16,014 nucleotides of DNA from an uncultured Collinsella sp. (GTDB lineage Bacteria; Actinomycetota; Coriobacteriia; Coriobacteriales; Coriobacteriaceae): assembly GCA_900766165.1 (NCBI GenBank), contig CAAFUK010000080.1:1-16014 (forward strand), written 5' to 3'. The notes under the pieces are model-generated. The model saw nothing but the letters and a program-made list of their open reading frames with translations. It ran no database searches and had not been told where the DNA came from. Below are positions 6,947 through 15,761 of the stretch, one piece after another (the stretch's first letter is position 1; the number at the start of each line of letters is the position of its first letter). Made by a program: the position numbers and the translations under genes.

Positions 6947-7585
6947 CTAGACCGAAAAGACGATCTTGCGGCAGTTCCAGAAGTACTGGGCGCCCGAGAT
7001 AACGGTCAGGACAACGGCAACGGCGTACATGAAGCGCGACACCGAGTAGATGCCGAGCGTGAGCGCCAGCGGGCCAAGGTGCAAGCCGGCCATCGCAAAG
7101 ACGCACAGGTAACCGCAGATGGAGACCATCGTGGTCGCCGTCTTGTACTTGCCAAGCTTATCGGCGGCAACGACCACGCCGGCGGCACTCGCAACCATGC
7201 GCAGGGCGCTTACCAACAGCTCGCGGAACAAGATGATGAACACGGACCAAACCGACACGGCGCCAAAATCCAAGAACAGCAGCAGGGCCGAGAACACGAG
7301 CAGCTTATCGGCGATGGGGTCCAAGAATTTACCGAAGTCGGTGATCTCGTTGCGCGAACGCGCCAGATAACCGTCGACCTTATCGGTGCACGACAGGATC
7401 ACGTACAGAATGAAGGCAGCGGCGGCGAGCGGGCCGTCGAAGGTGCTCCAATCCGTACCGGCAACACTCGTGTGAGAAAGCGCCGACACGATCATGAACA
7501 CCGGGATAAAGACGATGCGAACGCACGTCACGATGTTGGCGGGCGTCCAAACACTCGTCAGTTCCTTATTGCTCTCGTTAGCCAC
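6947..7585 (-). CDS. pgsA: PgsA, CDP-diacylglycerol-glycerol-3-phosphate 3-phosphatidyltransferase
   Basis: Integral membrane CDP-alcohol phosphatidyltransferase that makes phosphatidylglycerol phosphate, the precursor of phosphatidylglycerol and cardiolipin. The 212-residue length fits the family. The catalytic signature D68-KV-D71-G72-YL-A75-R76-x8-G85-xxx-D89-xxx-D93 is complete. Hydrophobic segments are visible at about 17-37, 52-66, 96-121, 124-142 and 150-200. The start is GTG 7585, supported by AGGAG about 6 nt upstream; no ATG is better placed. It starts 9 nt after the rimO stop. The specific substrate (glycerol-3-phosphate and not another alcohol) is inferred from the rimO-pgsA-cinA context; the signature itself is shared by the wider family. 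Confidence 0.92.
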   Translation of the reverse strand: MANESNKELTSVWTPANIVTCVRIVFIPVFMIVSALSHTSVAGTDWSTFDGPLAAAAFILYVILSCTDKVDGYLARSRNEITDFGKFLDPIADKLLVFSALLLFLDFGAVSVWSVFIILFRELLVSALRMVASAAGVVVAADKLGKYKTATTMVSICGYLCVFAMAGLHLGPLALTLGIYSVSRFMYAVAVVLTVISGAQYFWNCRKIVFSV

Positions 7586-7594
7586 GACGCTCTC

Positions 7595-8944
7595 CTACTC
7601 CACAACATGACCGATAAGCTCATAGCAGAAGCTATCGGTAAACTCGACCGTCAGAATATCGCCCATGGACGCCTCGCTGGCGTCCAAGTGAACCGCGCCA
7701 TCGGAATCGGGCGCCTGGAACCAGGCATGGCCGATCAGCTCGGCGCCATCCTCGGTCTCTTCGATACCGTCGACGATCACCTGGGCGCGCTCGCCCACAT
7801 GTGCGGCGGTGGCGGCAAAACCGAGCGACTCAGCCAGGTCCATGGCCTCCTGGGCGCGCTCGAGCTTAACCTCCTCATCGACCTGACCCTCCATCTTGGC
7901 GGCCAGGCTGCCTTCCTCACGCGAGTAGGCAAAGACACTCGTGTAGTCAAAGCCGACGGTGTCCATAAAGTCGATAAGGTCGCGGAACTCGTCGTCGGTC
8001 TCGGTCGGGAAGCCGACCATGGCCGTGGAACGGATCACGATGCCGGGGATGCGCTCGCGAAGGTCGCGGAACAGATCCTCGAGCTCCTGGCGCGAACCGG
8101 AGCGACGCATGGCCTTGAGGATGCGCGCGTCGCAGTGCTGCACGGGGATATCGATATAGGGCAGCACCTCGGGCGTATCGCGAATCGTCTCGATGAGTTC
8201 GTCAGTCATGCCCTCGGGCTGCAGGTAGAGCACGCGGACCCAGACGTTGTGCGGGCGCACGGTCTCGGCGACGGCACGCAGCAGCTGCGCCAGATTGCGC
8301 GGCGAGCCCTCGGCGACGTCCTCGTCGGCAAAGTCGTTACCCCAAATACCCGTGTCCTGGCCGATCAGCACGATCTCGCGCACACCGCCGGCAACCAGGT
8401 CGCGCACCTCGGAGATAATGCTCTCGGCATTACGCGAGTGATAGCGACCGCGGATGTAGGGGATCATGCAGAAGCTGCAGAAACGGTTGCAGCCATCGGA
8501 AATCTTGACGTAGGCAACGGCACCCTCGACGGTACGCTTGACCTGCGGAATATAGGCTGCGATCTCACGCTCGACACCCAACACGCCATCGATGACCGCC
8601 ACGATGCCGTCCTCCTCGTCGGCCTTCACAAAGGCAGCGACCTCGGGCAGCTCGTCAGGCAGGTCGTCGCCATAGCGCGACGGCACGCAGCCGCACATGA
8701 CGATGGGGCAAGAACGAACGCCGTCCTGAACCTCGTTGGCGAGCTCGAGCGTGGTCTCGATGCTCTCGGACGTTGCGGAGGCGAGGAACGAGCATGTATT
8801 GACGATGGCGATATCGGCATCCTGCGGGTCGAATGCTTCCTCGTAGCCTGCGGCGGTCAAAAGAGAACGCATGCGGTCGGTGTCAACCTCGTTCTTAGCG
8901 CACCCGAGGGTGATGTAGAGCACGGAGCCCAACGGTGTATCCAT
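7595..8944 (-). CDS. rimO: RimO, ribosomal protein S12 methylthiotransferase
   Basis: Radical-SAM methylthiotransferase that modifies a conserved aspartate of ribosomal protein S12. The 449 residues match the full family length. The UPF0004 domain carries C15 (LGCAKNEVDTD), C51 (NTCSFL) and C86 (GCV). The radical-SAM motif is C152-NRF-C156-SF-C159, followed by IPYIRGRYHSR. The LGCAKNEVD and DGCNRFCSFCMIPYIRG blocks are of RimO type, which separates it from MiaB at the left end. The acidic C-terminal part (about 385-449) is the TRAM domain. ATG 8944 has AAGGA about 12 nt upstream, rather far; GTG at codon 8 is an alternative but lacks a better site. It lies 27 nt after yajQ. The window thus encodes both methylthiotransferases. 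Confidence 0.96.
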   Translation of the reverse strand: MDTPLGSVLYITLGCAKNEVDTDRMRSLLTAAGYEEAFDPQDADIAIVNTCSFLASATSESIETTLELANEVQDGVRSCPIVMCGCVPSRYGDDLPDELPEVAAFVKADEEDGIVAVIDGVLGVEREIAAYIPQVKRTVEGAVAYVKISDGCNRFCSFCMIPYIRGRYHSRNAESIISEVRDLVAGGVREIVLIGQDTGIWGNDFADEDVAEGSPRNLAQLLRAVAETVRPHNVWVRVLYLQPEGMTDELIETIRDTPEVLPYIDIPVQHCDARILKAMRRSGSRQELEDLFRDLRERIPGIVIRSTAMVGFPTETDDEFRDLIDFMDTVGFDYTSVFAYSREEGSLAAKMEGQVDEEVKLERAQEAMDLAESLGFAATAAHVGERAQVIVDGIEETEDGAELIGHAWFQAPDSDGAVHLDASEASMGDILTVEFTDSFCYELIGHVVE

Positions 8945-8971
8945 GTTGGAAAGCGGTCCTTTCGAATGATA

Positions 8972-9469
8972 TTAGCGGTAGTTGGTGAACTGAAGCGGCT
9001 GGCCGTAGTCCTGGTCGCGCAGGAACTGGATCACAGTCTGCAACGCGTCCTTCGAAGCAGAGGAAACACGCAGCTTATCGGCCTCGATGGTCACCTTGAC
9101 CTTGAGCTTTTGGTCCTTGATGTCCTTGTTGATCTTCTTGGCGGTCGCCTGGTCGATACCCTCGACGATATGGCCGAGCACGCGCACGGTACCGCCCGAT
9201 GCCGCCTGCGGAGCATCCCACGAGACAGCCTTGAGGTCGATGCCGCGCTTGATGAGCTTGGAGCTCAGCACGTCGATGATCTGCTTGGAGACAAAGTCGG
9301 CCGGGGCGTTGATCGTAAAGAGCTTGTCGCCCTTCGAGAGTTCGATCGTGGCACCGGAATCCTTAAGGTCATAGCGCTGGGAAATCTCGCGCGTGGTCTG
9401 CTGGAAGGCGTTGTCGACCTCCTGCATGTTGACCTCGGACACAACGTCGAAGCTGGAATCTTTAGCCAT
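8972..9469 (-). CDS. YajQ family cyclic-di-GMP/nucleotide-binding protein
   Basis: A 165-residue YajQ (UPF0234) protein of normal length, made of two ferredoxin-like halves. Diagnostic blocks are the start SSFDVVSEVNMQEVDNAFQQTTREISQRYDLKDS (about 5-38), GIDLKAVSWDAPQAASGGTVRV (about 76-97) and DKLRVSSASKDALQTVIQFLRDQDYGQPLQFTNYR at the end. Some members (in Xanthomonas and Pseudomonas) bind cyclic di-GMP and act on transcription, and others bind nucleotides or tRNA; which applies here is unknown. ATG 9469 has AAAGGA 8 nt upstream. It starts 26 nt after the rodZ-like gene and is 27 nt from rimO, clearly within the operon. Confidence 0.93.
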   Translation of the reverse strand: MAKDSSFDVVSEVNMQEVDNAFQQTTREISQRYDLKDSGATIELSKGDKLFTINAPADFVSKQIIDVLSSKLIKRGIDLKAVSWDAPQAASGGTVRVLGHIVEGIDQATAKKINKDIKDQKLKVKVTIEADKLRVSSASKDALQTVIQFLRDQDYGQPLQFTNYR

Positions 9470-9495
9470 GGTTCATCCTTTCGCTTACGAGCGGC

Positions 9496-11007
9496 TTAGT
9501 AGCTGTCGTACGAATAGTCGGTAGAATCGGTTGCCTCTTGACCATCGGCAGCGGTATCGGTGCCATCAGTGGACTGGGCATCGGTGCCGTCAGTGCTGTC
9601 GGTACCATCGGTGGAATCGGCGCCATCAGTACTTTCGCCATTCTCGGAGTCAGTCGTCTCCTTCTTGGGAACGGTGATGGTCACGCGTGCCACGCCCGAC
9701 GTCTTGGTGTCGTACCGGACCTTTTCGCCGTTCTTGGTAACGGTGACGTCGGAAGGCTTAGATGTGGTGATCTCGATCGAGGACTCGGGCGTGTACTCCT
9801 GCTCAAAGGGGCCGGTCGCCTGGGCGCCATAGACCGACTTACCATCGACCTTGACCTCAATCCAAGCGGTCTTGCCCTTGGCGACAGAGACCTTAACCTT
9901 CGTGACCTCGTTTTCTTCCTTCTTGGCCGTCGTCTTAGCGGCATCCGAATCGGTCGACTCGTCCGTCGCCTCATCGGTATCCTCATCCTCGTCGACAGTT
10001 TCGGTCTTCTTGGAAGACTTCTTAGTCGTTGTCTTAGTTACCGCAGGCGTCTCTGGCGTCGACTCGGGCGCTGCAGAACCGCAGCCGCGCAGAAGCACCA
10101 CGATGAGCACAATCAGCAGCAGGACGACGACACCGATACCGGCGTAGACGATACGCGGATCGAGCCCGTTGTTTTGAGGAGTACGTGATCCGCCGCGTCC
10201 ACGACCGGAACTGCTGCGGCCGCCTCCCTGAGGCATACGACCGCGATTGCTATCGGAACGGCCGCGATAGCCGCCCTGGCCCTGAAGGCTACGCTGCCCC
10301 GAGCGCGGAGCGAGCTCGCCACGACCCTGATAGCTGCGCTGGCCCGAACGAGGAGCAGATGAGCGCTGCCCATAGGGCTGCGACCGCGAGCGGAGACGCG
10401 GCGTTACCTGCGTGGTATCGGCATCCGCATAGCCGCCGCGAGAGCGACCCGAGGAAAGACCACGGTAGCCGCGATCGGCATAGCCGCCATCGCCGTATCC
10501 AGCGCGAGGGTCACGTGCCACCCCGCGGGCAGCGGGAAGCGCACGGTCTTCGGGCATCGGCGTGCTACGGAACCGATCACGTTGAGAGCGAATCTCCTCG
10601 CCCGAACCCGTCTCGGTAATATAGCCGGCCTGCTGAGGACGCTGGCCATAACGAGTAGAACGACCGCCCTGAACCATCAGGAAGCGCCCGTTATCGACAG
10701 AGGAGCGCGAGTTGACGTAGCCGGCAGCGTCCTGAAAACGCCCGCCCTGCTGCGATGTCTCACGCTCATACGCCATCAGGTCGTCAAAATAGGCATTGAC
10801 GACCTCACGCGGATTGAGGCCCAAAAAGCGTGCATAGCTCGAAATCATGCCCTGCGCATAGCCACGCGGGGGCATCGATGCAAAAATGCCATTCTCGAAA
10901 AACTCGATGATCTGCGGCCTGATTTTGATGGTGTTGGCGACCTGCTGAATGGAAAGGCCCATTCGGCGACGCTGTTCGAGCAGCAAGTCACCAAAGCGTG
11001 CAGCCAT
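9496..11007 (-). CDS. RodZ-like helix-turn-helix membrane protein with RG-rich linker
   Basis: A 503-residue single-pass membrane protein. Residues 4-75 form a RodZ-type helix-turn-helix (LLLEQRRRMGLSIQQVANTIKI...PPRGYAQGMISSYARFLGL). Residues about 85-282 are a low-complexity, basic, Gly/Arg/Ser-rich linker with repeated SGQRS and RGGY/GYRG units. A membrane helix follows at about 287-307. The outside part has a Thr/Lys/acidic stretch (315-368), a RodZ C-terminal-like beta domain (about 369-447, DUF4115-like), and an Asp/Thr/Ser-Gly tail with STDGTD repeats ending DYSYDSY. RodZ links MreB to the cell-wall machinery in rod-shaped cells. Whether this organism has MreB cannot be seen here. The start ATG 11007 overlaps the ftsK stop in TGATG, with GGAGG upstream. 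The fold assignment is firm; the cellular role is family-based. Confidence 0.85.
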   Translation of the reverse strand: MAARFGDLLLEQRRRMGLSIQQVANTIKIRPQIIEFFENGIFASMPPRGYAQGMISSYARFLGLNPREVVNAYFDDLMAYERETSQQGGRFQDAAGYVNSRSSVDNGRFLMVQGGRSTRYGQRPQQAGYITETGSGEEIRSQRDRFRSTPMPEDRALPAARGVARDPRAGYGDGGYADRGYRGLSSGRSRGGYADADTTQVTPRLRSRSQPYGQRSSAPRSGQRSYQGRGELAPRSGQRSLQGQGGYRGRSDSNRGRMPQGGGRSSSGRGRGGSRTPQNNGLDPRIVYAGIGVVVLLLIVLIVVLLRGCGSAAPESTPETPAVTKTTTKKSSKKTETVDEDEDTDEATDESTDSDAAKTTAKKEENEVTKVKVSVAKGKTAWIEVKVDGKSVYGAQATGPFEQEYTPESSIEITTSKPSDVTVTKNGEKVRYDTKTSGVARVTITVPKKETTDSENGESTDGADSTDGTDSTDGTDAQSTDGTDTAADGQEATDSTDYSYDSY

Positions 11008-13787
11008 CAGAATCCTCCAAACTCACGATCTTCACGTGCCATCTCGGCGTCGACAGACTCCAGTGCGGCAAGGCCTTCCTCGTCCAGCAGGACCTCGCGC
11101 GGCTTGGACCCGTCAGGCGGTCCGACGACACCCTTTTCTTCCAGCATGTCCATAATACGCCCGGCGCGCGCATAGCCAACCTTCAGGCGGCGTTGCAGGC
11201 CAGATGTGGAGCCAAGCTGCGATTCCACCACAATATGGGCGGCTTCCCAAATGAGCGGATCATCGTCTTGCGGCTCGGCGACTCCGGTGCGGACAATACC
11301 GCCGCCACCCGCCATGGACATGGAAGCGGGCGCCACGGCGGACAGAATCTCCTCGTGGTAGTCGGGCTCGCTCTGCGACTTGACGAACTCGACAATCTCG
11401 TTGATTTCGTCGTCCGAGACAAAGCAGCCTTGGATACGGCGGGGCTTGCCCCAGTCGACCTTGGAGAACAGCATGTCGCCCAAACCGGTGAGCTTCTCGG
11501 CACCCATCTGGTCGATGATGACGCGCGAGTCGATGCCCGTAGCGACGTTAAAGGCGATGCGGTTGGTGATGTTGGCCTTGATGAGGCCCGTCACCACGTT
11601 GGAGCTGGGGCGCTGCGTGGCAACGATAAGATGAATACCGGCGGCACGGCCCAGCTGTGCAATACGCACGATCGAGGCCTCGACATCCTTACCGGCGACC
11701 ATCATCAGATCCGAGAGCTCGTCGATGATAATGACCAGGTAGGGCATCTTTTGCGGCGGGTTGTCGTAATGCTCAAACTCGCCGGCGGCCTGCTTTTCGT
11801 TGTAGGTCGAGATCTTACGCACGTTGAGACGTTCGAAGACCTTCAGGCGACGCTCCATCTCGGACACGGCCCATTGCAGAGCGCTCGCGGCTTGCTTGGG
11901 CTCGGTCACCACGGGCACATAGAGATGCGGCAGACCGTTATAGCCCGCAAGCTCAACGCGCTTGGGGTCGACCATGATCAGGCGAACGTCCTCGGGAAGG
12001 GCTCGCATGAGCAGGGTCGTGATGATGGAATTGATCATCACCGACTTACCAGAACCGGTCGTGCCGGCGATCAGCAGGTGGGGCATCTTGGCGAGGTCAG
12101 CGACGACCGGCGTGCCCTCGGCATCTCGACCGATGGCCAGCTCGAGCGGACCGCCCTTCACATAGGGAAGCACGTCGCCCAGGTTGACGTTCTGGCGCTT
12201 GCGATTGGGAATCTCGATACCCACAAGCGAGGTACCGGGGATCGGGGCAAAGATGCGCACCGACTGAGCAGCGAGCGAAAGCGCGATATCGTCCTCGAGG
12301 CTCGAAATCTTGCTCACGCGCTCGCCCTCGCCAGGTTGCAGCTTAAAGGTCGTCACCGTGGGGCCGGCGATCCAGCCGACCACGCGGGCACTGCGGCCAA
12401 ACTCAAGCAAGGTGGATTGCAGTGACTCGGCAGTCTGTTCCAGCTCCTTGTCAGATGACGCGGAGGACGCCGACTGCGGGTTGGCGTGCAGGATCTCGAG
12501 CGGCGGAAGCTTGAGGCCGTCCTCTTCTTCGCCCTCGTTATCCGCGGGGGCATTGACCGCTCCCCCATCGCTAGGAGTAGGCGCCTCGGCAGCGCCCGCG
12601 ACAGCCGTATCGGCAACCTTGGGATGCTTCAAGAAGTCGGGAATCTGAGGTGTTGCCGAGACAGGATTCACGGCAAACGGCGGCTCGGACTCGTCGATCT
12701 TATCGGGGTCGTCTTCCATCGAAAGCTGGCCGGTTACCTGTTCGCGCTTAGCATGGCGACGCGGCAGCAAAGTTGTCTTTGCGGTCTCAATCGGAGCCTC
12801 GTCGTCCTCGTCATCGCCCTCGGTAAGCTCAATCTCGCTATCGGACCAAGACGGGTCGGGCTCGCTTGTATTCAACTTGGGCGTGGCCTTGCCCTTCTTG
12901 ACATGACGGCGCGGCAGCAGCGTCGTCTTAGCGCGCTCGGCCTCCACGGCATCGGATACGTCGACAAACGGATCCTCGTCCTCGTCGTCATCGTCCAAAA
13001 CCGGGTCCACATCGTTGCCCATGACCGTGGTCACGGCAGCATCGGAGCCCTTTTGACGAAGAATGCTCAGGTGCGGACGGGCAACGCCGGGCACCGACAG
13101 GGCTTCGTCGTCACCCCACGGGCTCGCGTTAACATCGGCACGACGGCGCTCGGCAAAATCGGCCGCGCGGTCGCGAGCAGAGCGCAGCACGCCACCCACC
13201 GAAAAGCCGATGATGACAAAACCAACGACGGCCAGACCCAACAGGACCACCATCGCGATAGGCTTACCCAGGGCATTCTGCAGCGCACTCGCAATAAACG
13301 CACCGATGTAGCCACCCGAGGCGGACAGATTTTGCGGCGTGAACATAAGGTCACACGAGTCGCTCGTACCCGGCACCATCAGCGAAAGAATGGAGACAAC
13401 GGTGATAAAGACCACGGCTCCGCCCGCGACCGAGCGCACGTTGAGCGGCGAGTCCTCGCCTAAAAAGAGCGTGGCGGCAAACAGCAAAATGACGATCGGC
13501 AGCACGTAGGCGCCCAGGCCAAAGCCCAGGTGGTAAAAACCGGCAACAGCAGCCGTCACGGGCGCTGTTGCCGGAGAAATCACGGCAATAAAGGACGCAA
13601 TCGCCAAAACGGCAATGACCACGCCGGCGATATCGCGATTGGCCGAGGGCTCCACCAAGGGCTCAAAATCGTCGAAGTCCGCCTCGTGGCCCTTATTGGC
13701 ACGCAGATGGGAACCGGCACCCTTAGCAGATGCCGGTTGGTTATTGGCCTTATTGCCTTTGGCGTTTTGTGCAGATCCGCGCGCCAA
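11007..13787 (-). CDS. ftsK: FtsK/SpoIIIE-type DNA translocase
   Basis: Septum-anchored motor that pumps chromosomal DNA during division. The 926 residues comprise four hydrophobic segments in the first 200 (about 53-72, 80-108, 118-138, 160-200), an acidic variable linker (about 205-430), the alpha/beta motor (about 445-815) with Walker A AGTTGSGKS (574-582) and Walker B VIIIDE (685-690), then the QRPSSNVVTGLIKANITNRIAF block (725-746). A C-terminal gamma winged-helix (about 843-905) includes SGLQRRLKVGYARAGRIMDMLEEKGVVGP, which recognises orienting DNA sequences. The linker contains two near-identical AKTTLLPRRH(V/A)K units 50 residues apart. The start is TTG 13787, chosen because ATGGAGG, inside the end of rnj, is 6 nt upstream. 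It follows rnj by 1 nt and overlaps rodZ by 1 nt, so all three are translationally coupled. Confidence 0.96.
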   Translation of the reverse strand: MARGSAQNAKGNKANNQPASAKGAGSHLRANKGHEADFDDFEPLVEPSANRDIAGVVIAVLAIASFIAVISPATAPVTAAVAGFYHLGFGLGAYVLPIVILLFAATLFLGEDSPLNVRSVAGGAVVFITVVSILSLMVPGTSDSCDLMFTPQNLSASGGYIGAFIASALQNALGKPIAMVVLLGLAVVGFVIIGFSVGGVLRSARDRAADFAERRRADVNASPWGDDEALSVPGVARPHLSILRQKGSDAAVTTVMGNDVDPVLDDDDEDEDPFVDVSDAVEAERAKTTLLPRRHVKKGKATPKLNTSEPDPSWSDSEIELTEGDDEDDEAPIETAKTTLLPRRHAKREQVTGQLSMEDDPDKIDESEPPFAVNPVSATPQIPDFLKHPKVADTAVAGAAEAPTPSDGGAVNAPADNEGEEEDGLKLPPLEILHANPQSASSASSDKELEQTAESLQSTLLEFGRSARVVGWIAGPTVTTFKLQPGEGERVSKISSLEDDIALSLAAQSVRIFAPIPGTSLVGIEIPNRKRQNVNLGDVLPYVKGGPLELAIGRDAEGTPVVADLAKMPHLLIAGTTGSGKSVMINSIITTLLMRALPEDVRLIMVDPKRVELAGYNGLPHLYVPVVTEPKQAASALQWAVSEMERRLKVFERLNVRKISTYNEKQAAGEFEHYDNPPQKMPYLVIIIDELSDLMMVAGKDVEASIVRIAQLGRAAGIHLIVATQRPSSNVVTGLIKANITNRIAFNVATGIDSRVIIDQMGAEKLTGLGDMLFSKVDWGKPRRIQGCFVSDDEINEIVEFVKSQSEPDYHEEILSAVAPASMSMAGGGGIVRTGVAEPQDDDPLIWEAAHIVVESQLGSTSGLQRRLKVGYARAGRIMDMLEEKGVVGPPDGSKPREVLLDEEGLAALESVDAEMAREDREFGGF

Positions 13788-13788
13788 A

Positions 13789-15459
13789 CTAAACCTCCAT
13801 GACGACCGGGATGATCATCGGACGGGTGCGCGTACGGCTCCAGATAAAGTTAGAGAGCGAATCGCGCACGGCCTTGCGAATGGCATCGGAACCGCTGCTC
13901 GTAAAGCTAAACTTGCCCTTCTCGATCGTCTTCATAATGGACGCGGAGGCATCCTCGGAGAACTGGTCGTCGATGGCAAACGAGACGCCGCGGCCCGAGA
14001 ACTCGATGGCCTCGATCTTCTTGTGCTTGAGCGAGACGATGGCAACAGCGGTAACCATACCGTCGTTGGCGAGCTTCTGACGATCGCGCAGGACGATGGG
14101 GTCGGTATCGCCGATACGCAGGCCGTCGACGTAGACGACGCCGGACTCGACGGGCGTACCGCGTTTGACGATACCGCCGCGCATCTCGAGCGTGTCGCCG
14201 TTATCGAGGATAAAGATGTGATCATCCTTGATGCCCATCTTGCGGGCCAGCTGGGCATGGGCACGCAGATGCACGGCCTCGCCGTGAACCGGCATAAAGT
14301 AGGTGGGCTTGGCCATGGCCATCAGTAGCTTGAGTTCCTCCTGGCTACCGTGACCGGAGACGTGAACGAGAGCGCGGTTCTTATCCCACACGTCGCAGCC
14401 GAGCTTGGCTAGGCTGTTGACGACCTGCTGGACGGCTTTCTCGTTACCGGGGACCGGCGTTGCCGAGAGGATAACGGTATCGCCCTCGTGGATGGAGAGC
14501 GTCTTGTGCTCTCCGTTGGCCATGCGGGACAGGGCCGACAGCGGCTCGCCCTGCGAACCGGTGCACATGACGACGATCTTGTCGTCGGGCAGGTTATCAA
14601 TGTCAAAGGCATCGATGATATCGGCGTCGTCGATGTTGAGGTAGCCAAGCTCGCGCGCCACGCGGGTGTTAGTGAGCATGGAGCGACCGGTCACAACGAC
14701 CTTACGGCCGCACTTGCGGGCGGCATCGCAGATCTGCTGCAGACGATGGATGTGGCTCGAGAACGACGCGACGAACACGCGACCCGGCGCGTTCTTGATG
14801 GCGTGCAGCAGGTTGGGGCCGACTTCGGCCTCGGACTTGGTAAAGCCCGGAACCGTGGCGTTGGTGGAGTCGGAAAGCAGCAGGTCGATGCCCTGCTTGG
14901 CAAAGCGGCTGATAGCGGCGTAGTCGGGCGTGACGCCGTCGATGGGCGTCTGGTCGAGCTTAAAGTCGCCGGTGTGCATAACGGTGCCCTGATTGGTGCG
15001 GATGAACACGCCCAGAGCGCCGGGGATGGAGTGCGTCATCGAAAAGAAATCGAGCGAGATGCCGCCGAGGTTGACATGGCTGCCGCCCTTGACCTCGCGG
15101 AACTTGGGTGCGCGGATGCGGAACTCAGAAAGCTTGCCCTCGATAAAGCCAAGCGTCAGCTTGCTCGAGAAGATGGGCACCTTATTGTTGAGGTCCTGCA
15201 GCAGATACGGAAGCGAACCGGTGTGGTCCTCGTGGCCGTGGGTGACGACGATACCGCGGAGCTTCTCCTCGTTCTCCAGAACATAGGTGTAGTCGGGAAG
15301 CACCAGGTCAATACCGGGCTGGGAATCGTCGGGGAACATGAGGCCAGCGTCAACGAGCACCATGTCGTCGCCGCATTCGAAGACCGTCATGTTCTTGCCG
15401 ATGCCGTCAAGGCCGCCGAGCGGAATGATCTTCAAGGGAGATGATTTTTTAGCTGCCAT
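13789..15459 (-). CDS. rnj: Ribonuclease J
   Basis: RNase J is a metallo-beta-lactamase/beta-CASP nuclease with 5'-to-3' exonuclease and endonuclease activity in mRNA decay and rRNA maturation. The 556 residues match the family (about 555). The metal site shows H74-G-H76-E-D78-H79 (VVTHGHEDHTG), then the SMTHSIPGA and GTVMHTGDFKLD blocks, the beta-CASP part with DSTNA and VHVSGHGSQEELKLLM, and the PTYFMPVHGE motif. The C-terminal 100 residues form the dimerisation/KH-like domain. ATG 15459 is the only sensible start, since KIIPLGGLDGIGKN is the family N-terminus; AGGA lies about 14 nt upstream, farther than ideal. It is the first gene of the large operon, with 555 bp of non-coding sequence upstream inside the window. 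Confidence 0.96.
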   Translation of the reverse strand: MAAKKSSPLKIIPLGGLDGIGKNMTVFECGDDMVLVDAGLMFPDDSQPGIDLVLPDYTYVLENEEKLRGIVVTHGHEDHTGSLPYLLQDLNNKVPIFSSKLTLGFIEGKLSEFRIRAPKFREVKGGSHVNLGGISLDFFSMTHSIPGALGVFIRTNQGTVMHTGDFKLDQTPIDGVTPDYAAISRFAKQGIDLLLSDSTNATVPGFTKSEAEVGPNLLHAIKNAPGRVFVASFSSHIHRLQQICDAARKCGRKVVVTGRSMLTNTRVARELGYLNIDDADIIDAFDIDNLPDDKIVVMCTGSQGEPLSALSRMANGEHKTLSIHEGDTVILSATPVPGNEKAVQQVVNSLAKLGCDVWDKNRALVHVSGHGSQEELKLLMAMAKPTYFMPVHGEAVHLRAHAQLARKMGIKDDHIFILDNGDTLEMRGGIVKRGTPVESGVVYVDGLRIGDTDPIVLRDRQKLANDGMVTAVAIVSLKHKKIEAIEFSGRGVSFAIDDQFSEDASASIMKTIEKGKFSFTSSGSDAIRKAVRDSLSNFIWSRTRTRPMIIPVVMEV

Positions 15460-15686
15460 AGGTTAGTGTGGTTTCCTTTCTTCGAAACGGGTCTGGAACA
15501 ACCGACGGGGCGCTTCTGGCAAACCGACCGCCGGGAACGTACAAACATGCATCGCAGAGTCGATGCAATAACCACAGTATGATACCCATTTGCACAACAA
15601 CAGACCACCCATGCATCAAAGCCCCATCTGAACTGGTCCATCCCGCCGGTCAGGGCTCAGCGGCCCCGGCACGGGCTAAGTTTCCT
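15460..15686. other. Non-coding leader region upstream of rnj
   Basis: No convincing gene. The leader carries a 7-bp hairpin (TGCATCG at 15548-15554, CGATGCA at 15561-15567, loop CAGAGT) that would sit about 90 nt upstream of the rnj start in the mRNA. I could not find a good -35/-10 pair by eye. A TATCAT-like box lies near 15580-15585, without a -35 at proper spacing. The promoter for this operon may be weak, or may lie further right. Confidence 0.5.
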
Positions 15687-15761
15687 GCTCTACAGTCCTG
15701 CTCACGACGGAGGCCACATTAAGTGGCCTCCTGTTCGTGCGGAACTCGCGATAAACTTCAT
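15687..15761 (+). repeat. Left inverted arm
   Basis: Contains GCTCTACAGTCCTG at the outer end, an internal 9-bp hairpin (GGAGGCCAC 15709-15717, GTGGCCTCC 15723-15731, loop ATTAA), and a 26-bp inner segment (15736-15761) identical to the opposite arm. It matches the right arm in reverse complement at 65 of 75 positions with no gap. An alternative outer pairing CACGA/TCGTG (15703-15707 with 15735-15739) also extends the hairpin. Confidence 0.9.

Noticed and set aside
6458..9499. Open frame of 1013 codons on the plus strand, antisense to cinA, pgsA, rimO and yajQ
   Set aside because: It is a mirror of codon use in GC-rich genes (rare TTA, CTA and TCA codons) and has no recognisable domain; the minus-strand genes are unmistakable.
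9545..9640. Short tandem repeats in DNA at the 3' end of the rodZ-like gene
   Set aside because: They encode the STDGTD repeats of the extracellular tail; ordinary low-complexity coding sequence, not an independent repeat element or CRISPR.
15432..15722. Short frames on both strands upstream of rnj
   Set aside because: No ribosome-binding sites, no family likeness, and overlap with structured non-coding sequence.
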